Shown here one piece after another: positions 61,349 through 64,000 of a stretch of 64,000 nt of DNA. The stretch is from Bacteroides nordii WAL 11050 = JCM 12987. Lineage in GTDB: Bacteria > Bacteroidota > Bacteroidia > Bacteroidales > Bacteroidaceae. Below the pieces are notes generated by a model. That model was not told where the DNA came from, did not search any database, and saw only the letters and a program-made list of their open reading frames with translations. Within the stretch, counting starts at the first letter, position 1. Every line of letters begins with the position of its first letter. The stretch is from positions 37,334 through 101,333 of the forward strand of contig BAJA01000018.1 of assembly GCA_000613465.1 (NCBI GenBank). The letters are read 5' to 3'. The translations under genes and the position numbers were made by a program.

Positions 61349-61387
61349 AAAATTAGTATTTTAACGCAGTATTAAAATACTAATTTT
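61349..61387 (-). terminator. Perfect 16-bp hairpin ending the phase-variable gene group
   Basis: AAAATTAGTATTTTAA (61349-61364) and TTAAAATACTAATTTT (61372-61387) are exact complements with a 7-base loop. The stop codon TAG (61382-61380) of the - strand frame overlaps the stem. The 3' end of the stem is T-rich. Confidence 0.7.
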
Positions 61388-61606
61388 GTACTGTATAAAA
61401 AGCATTGTTTTCTATCATTGTTATTCCCTTTATATCCTCTTTATAATCAGCGATTTCCACTTTTTCAATATCGCTCTCTTTTTCTGTCAATGCCTTTTTT
61501 ATAGCCGTTTTATTCATCTTCCAACCTGTTATCCCACCTGCTATACTTGTCAAAAAGGTAATCAGTGTGTGAAGTACGTACTTTAGCCCCCCCCCCCTAA
61601 AAAATA
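61380..61606 (-). pseudogene. Small membrane-type protein frame interrupted by a G11 tract
   Basis: The - strand has a protein-like frame reading HTLITFLTSIAGG, then ITGWKMNKTAIKKALTEKES, then DIEKVEIADYKEDIKG and ITMIENNAFYTVQN to TAG at 61380. It has one hydrophobic segment followed by a charged coiled-coil-like part, and a strong terminator follows at once. No normal start codon precedes it in frame; upstream it enters a run of eleven G (61597-61587). Either the start is hidden by a length change in the run or this is a decayed gene. No family recognised. Confidence 0.45.
61587..61597. repeat. Homopolymeric C11/G11 tract within a GTACGTA inverted repeat
   Basis: Eleven C on the + strand, flanked by GTACGTACTTTAG on the left and CTAAAAAATACGTAC on the right, which can pair with the run as loop. 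Tracts of this kind change length during replication and are also hard to sequence. Confidence 0.85.
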
Positions 61607-61650
61607 CGTACTCTCTTTTGCCTGATCCCTGTTTTTTTTACAGCTTGTTT

Positions 61651-62468
61651 CTACTGTGAAGTCCTGAGTATTTTCAGGATATATTTTCCCGGTGCTTCAA
61701 TCCTGCTCCAGTTTGTTTTCGCCAGTATTCTCCATACTTCTGTCCCCTTTCTGCCGTAGTCCGATAATCTCAGTATCGCCTTAATCTCAGCTTTGTCCTT
61801 CACATTGTGCAGTCTCAGGCTCTCCAGTAGCCCGCTGTAGTTGTGTGTTTTCTCATTGAGTGCGTATTCGGGTGGGGGAGGAAGCAAAGAAATATCTTCC
61901 TCTTCTTCCTTCTCCCGGTGGGGGGATCAGAGGGGGGAAGTTCTTTACTCTTCTCTGCTTTACTTTGCTTTACTTTACTTTGTCTGAAATTGTCTGCATT
62001 TTCGAGGTTCAACTCCATTTGAGTCGGTAACTTGTCTACATTTTCTGTAGTTAAACTACCTGTTTTGCATACATTTTTTGAGTTCGCACCCTCTGTCAGC
62101 ATGTAGGGCAGTTTGGTTAAGTCCTTCTTTCTGCGGCTTGTAGCCTCCAACCATACCTTTTGTATTTCCACAGAAGTCAAGACTCCGTTAGTTTTGTAGC
62201 TCTCCTTGTCGAAAAACTCCTTTTCGATGAGCAGGTCTACAATCTCTTCTACCGCCTCTTTTGTATATTCGGGTCCTAACTTCCTTGCAAAGATCATGCA
62301 CTGATCCTTTCCCCAATGAATGTAATACCCGTCAGTATATATCTTGCACAGCAACATGATCACCGCATGCGGCCCTTTCACTCCATGTATTGCCGTAATC
62401 AGTTCTATCGTATCGCAGTGAAAAAATCCCGTTAACAGCGGGAAGTAATTAATTCCAAAATATTCCAT
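61651..62468 (-). CDS. DUF4373 (Lin1244/Lin1753-like) domain protein (frameshifted)
   Basis: The N-terminal domain begins MEYFGINYFPLLTGFFHCDT and continues HGVKGPHAVIMLLCKIYTDGYYIHWG, DQCMIFARKLG and VEEIVDLLIEKEFFD, a winged-helix replication-protein-like domain common in Bacteroidales. A low-complexity linker (QSKVKQSKAEKSKELPPSD) follows. The frame breaks in a C run near 61922; one extra C gives KEEEEDISLLPPPPEYA and a C-terminal domain EIKAILRLSDYGRKGTEVWRIL, total 272 residues. It lies downstream of an invertible promoter on the same strand. Function not established. Confidence 0.8.
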
Positions 62469-62494
62469 AGCCTTTTTTTGTTGAAAACTTATTT

Positions 62495-62562
62495 AATTGA
62501 AAATTGAAAGTTACTGTTCAGCATGATAGCGCAGCTAATTTTCAATTTTCAATTTTCAACTT
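62495..62562. repeat. TTGAAAATTGAAA / TTTCAATTTTCAA inverted repeat
   Basis: TTGAAAATTGAAA (62497-62509) pairs with TTTCAATTTTCAA (62547-62559); the right arm has extra TTTTCAA units. It lies between two - strand genes and could attenuate transcription. Confidence 0.6.
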
Positions 62563-62566
62563 TCCA

Positions 62567-62863
62567 TTAAACAACCGGTCTCCACTCCATAAAATTCTCC
62601 ACCTGGAATGTTCTCCATCCCTGTTGCTCTATGTCCCAGTATACTACTGCTCCCTCCACCTTTGTCGAGTCATATACTTTGTGGAACTCCGATTCGTAAT
62701 AAATCAGTGTCCCCTTCACAAATCTGAAATTTCCGTCCTGTTTGTGGTAGGCAATCATGGCATGTCCGTACAGCATGTGGTCCAACAATGCTTCCAGCGT
62801 TCTGCCATCCATTGTGCAGTACTCTCCGGATAACTTTTTTCCATCACGATCCGTCTTTTCCAT
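62567..62863 (-). CDS. SH3-like (DUF2693-type) hypothetical protein
   Basis: 98 residues, MEKTDRDGKKLSGEYCTMDG. A beta-rich small domain with VKGTLIYYESEFHKVYDSTKV and WRTFQVENFMEW resembles DUF2693 proteins of Bacteroides, whose function is unknown. It is in the - strand gene group below the invertible promoter. Confidence 0.65.
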   Translation of the reverse strand: MEKTDRDGKKLSGEYCTMDGRTLEALLDHMLYGHAMIAYHKQDGNFRFVKGTLIYYESEFHKVYDSTKVEGAVVYWDIEQQGWRTFQVENFMEWRPVV

Positions 62864-62967
62864 CTTGTTTTCATAGCTTCACTCTGTGATACCGTTCTTT
62901 TCTGTTTCTTCATAATACTCAATTTAAAATGATAAATACTATATTTTATTTTCCGTTTCGTATAAAA

Positions 62968-63003
62968 AAGAGCGTGCCACCTTCCTGAAAAAGCGGCACG
63001 TTA
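62968..63003 (-). terminator. Terminator-like hairpin within the - strand gene group
   Basis: On the - strand AACGTGCCGC...GTGGCACGCT is followed by CTTTTTT, about 90 bases after the 131-codon frame. It would separate that gene from DUF2693/DUF4373 unless read through. Confidence 0.75.
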
Positions 63004-63094
63004 TCATACCCGGCTTTTAACATGTGCCAAAGGTATGCCTATTATTTTAAATCGAGTCGCAGGAATTGGTGTCCTGCTGTTTCGTTGTTTTTAT

Positions 63095-63463
63095 CTATTC
63101 CCGTTCATTGTTTTCCTCTCCGTCTTCTTCGTGCCACATTCTTGATATGTAGCTTCTGATCGCATTGTATTTGAGTGGTTTATACTCTCCGTTAACCTTG
63201 TGTAGCAATATTTTTCTCTCCTCAATGAATCGTGCCAGACTTGCCTGGCATAGATTTGAGTCATCTCCCATTGCGCCTTTTTTATAAAGTGTAATAAAGA
63301 TTTTTATTGCTTCTTTATGTTCTGAAATAATACCAGATACCGATTCCTCCATTTTTCTTCCTTTTTTTGATTTAGTTTTTTGTTTACTAAGGGAGTTGTT
63401 TTTCGCCTTTTTGTTTTTTTTTACTTCTTTTTTCTTTCTCTCTTGTAGTTCTTGTTTACTCAT
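63095..63463 (-). CDS. Basic hypothetical protein, first gene after the invertible promoter
   Basis: The ATG at 63463 (MSKQELQERKKKEVKKNKK) begins a strongly Lys-rich N terminus. The ATG at 63379 (MEESVSGIISEHKEA) is a possible alternative that removes it. The folded part IKIFITLYKKGAM...CQASLARFIEERK looks helical, followed by PLKYNAIRSYISRMWHEED. 122 residues. It is the first gene on the - strand downstream of the switch. No family recognised. Confidence 0.7.
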   Translation of the reverse strand: MSKQELQERKKKEVKKNKKAKNNSLSKQKTKSKKGRKMEESVSGIISEHKEAIKIFITLYKKGAMGDDSNLCQASLARFIEERKILLHKVNGEYKPLKYNAIRSYISRMWHEEDGEENNERE

Positions 63464-63621
63464 TGTTTTTACTTTTAATTTTGAATACATTAAAAAAGTT
63501 TAAAACTGCGAAAGTAACTGTTTTTTTCATTCTTGTATGAATGGTTCAAGAAGTAAAAAGTGCTTTATAGTCTGTTTTCTCTGTTTAATATATTGGTAAT
63601 TAACCGGATATATGTTTAAAT

Positions 63622-63867
63622 AAAAAGTGTTTCAATAGACGTTCGTTTAATTGAACGCAAAGATATAGTGTATTTTTAGAATGACAAAATGTTTAATAAA
63701 AAAAAATAATAATATATTTGATGTACTATCTTTAATGTCTTGATAATTAGAAATCTATTCTATCCTGTTATTTCAGTTTTTATCTGTATAGTTTTGCTTT
63801 GTTTCCCTTCTATAATAAGGTGTAATAAAGGTGTTCAATTAAACGAACGTCTATTGAAACACTTTTT
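63622..63867. repeat. Invertible promoter segment: 35-bp perfect inverted repeats flanking 176 bp
   Basis: The 35-base sequence at 63622-63656 (starting AAAAAGTGTTTCAATAGAC and ending GTTCGTTTAATTGAAC) is exactly the reverse complement of 63833-63867. Each arm contains AGACGTTCGT (63637-63646 on the left), the core seen in Mpi-type serine-recombinase sites of B. fragilis. The enclosed 176 bp hold a consensus promoter, which points left in this assembly. Confidence 0.92.
63658..63688 (-). promoter_or_regulatory. Phase-variable promoter, oriented to the - strand in this assembly
   Basis: On the - strand TTTG (63688-63685), exactly 19 bases, TATCTTTG (63665-63658): a perfect match to the consensus, only two bases inside the left inverted repeat. 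Transcription would start in the left arm and read toward the gene at 63463. Inversion would aim it at whatever lies beyond 64000. Confidence 0.9.
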
Positions 63868-64000
63868 GCTTTCAGTTGACTCGTTTATAGCATTTTATCT
63901 GTCAGTTAATGAACAACTACAGAAAACGATCAGGAAAGAGAGATGCAAATATTGCTGTATATTACATGAATGCGTCGCAAATGATTGAATATCAATAGTA
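63868..64000. other. Right edge of the window
   Basis: No start codon with a convincing frame is seen before the end; the alternate target of the inverted promoter must lie outside. Confidence 0.5.

Noticed and set aside
61386..61586. 66-codon Cys/Phe-rich + strand frame
   Set aside because: The opposite strand has better coding character and the frame has no ribosome site.
63740..63988. 82-codon gene on the + strand at the right edge
   Set aside because: It crosses the inverted repeat and the invertible segment and lacks a proper context.

Overview
This window reads as chromosome of a Bacteroides species, most likely of the Bacteroides fragilis group. The evidence is several SusC/SusD outer-membrane pairs, a hybrid two-component-like regulator, repeated promoters of the Bacteroides type (TTTG, about 19 bases, TAnnTTTG), a tmRNA whose tag reads GETNYALAA, and a 35-bp inverted-repeat promoter switch of the kind B. 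fragilis uses for phase variation. The species call is an inference; the genus call is firm.

Layout. 1-11.2 kb: a starch/maltooligosaccharide utilisation locus on the + strand (SusC, SusD, a SusE/F-like surface binding lipoprotein, two GH13 amylase-like lipoproteins, a SusB-like GH97 alpha-glucosidase), closed by a terminator. 11.4-13.7 kb: tmRNA (ssrA), an array of 12-mers with a 23-bp period, and guaB on the - strand. 14.2-17.9 kb: a large HTCS-type regulator whose kinase and receiver domains have both lost their phosphoryl residues. 18-25 kb: dinB, a structured leader in front of a methyltransferase/rsgA pair, a MITE-like repeat, a small conserved-looking peptide gene, and a large transglutaminase lipoprotein. 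25-30.4 kb: a sodium-pump decarboxylase beta subunit with a small membrane partner, cutC, rny and zapA with a ZapB-like coiled-coil gene.

30.5-34.5 kb: a strong promoter drives a small operon of membrane proteins and a winged-helix regulator; next to it a short - strand operon sits behind an apparent structured RNA leader. 34.5-42.4 kb: TIGR04076-type protein, nucleosidase, a DUF454 membrane protein, queD-queE, lutABC, a pyridoxamine kinase and a von Willebrand A-domain protein. 42.8-51.8 kb: a second glycan locus (SusC, SusD, a GH97 with alpha-galactosidase-type residues, an FG-GAP/VCBS surface protein). 51.9-56.1 kb: an ECF sigma factor with a membrane partner that carries SusC-type and TonB-type domains, an ORF6N gene, tRNA-Trp, an ArsC/Spx-like gene and a uracil-DNA-glycosylase-fold gene. 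56.2-60.9 kb: a third SusC/SusD pair without an enzyme. 61.4-64.0 kb: a - strand gene group (131-aa-class protein, DUF2693-like, DUF4373-like, and a small ORF next to a G11 tract) downstream of an invertible promoter that, in this assembly, points into it.

A striking property of the window is that fifteen apparent single-base indels break fourteen otherwise intact genes, including rny, queD, queE and the susC homologue. In the thirteen genes with one break, correcting it by one base restores a length divisible by three; the GH97 gene needs two corrections. I take these mainly as sequencing or assembly errors and annotate the genes at full length.
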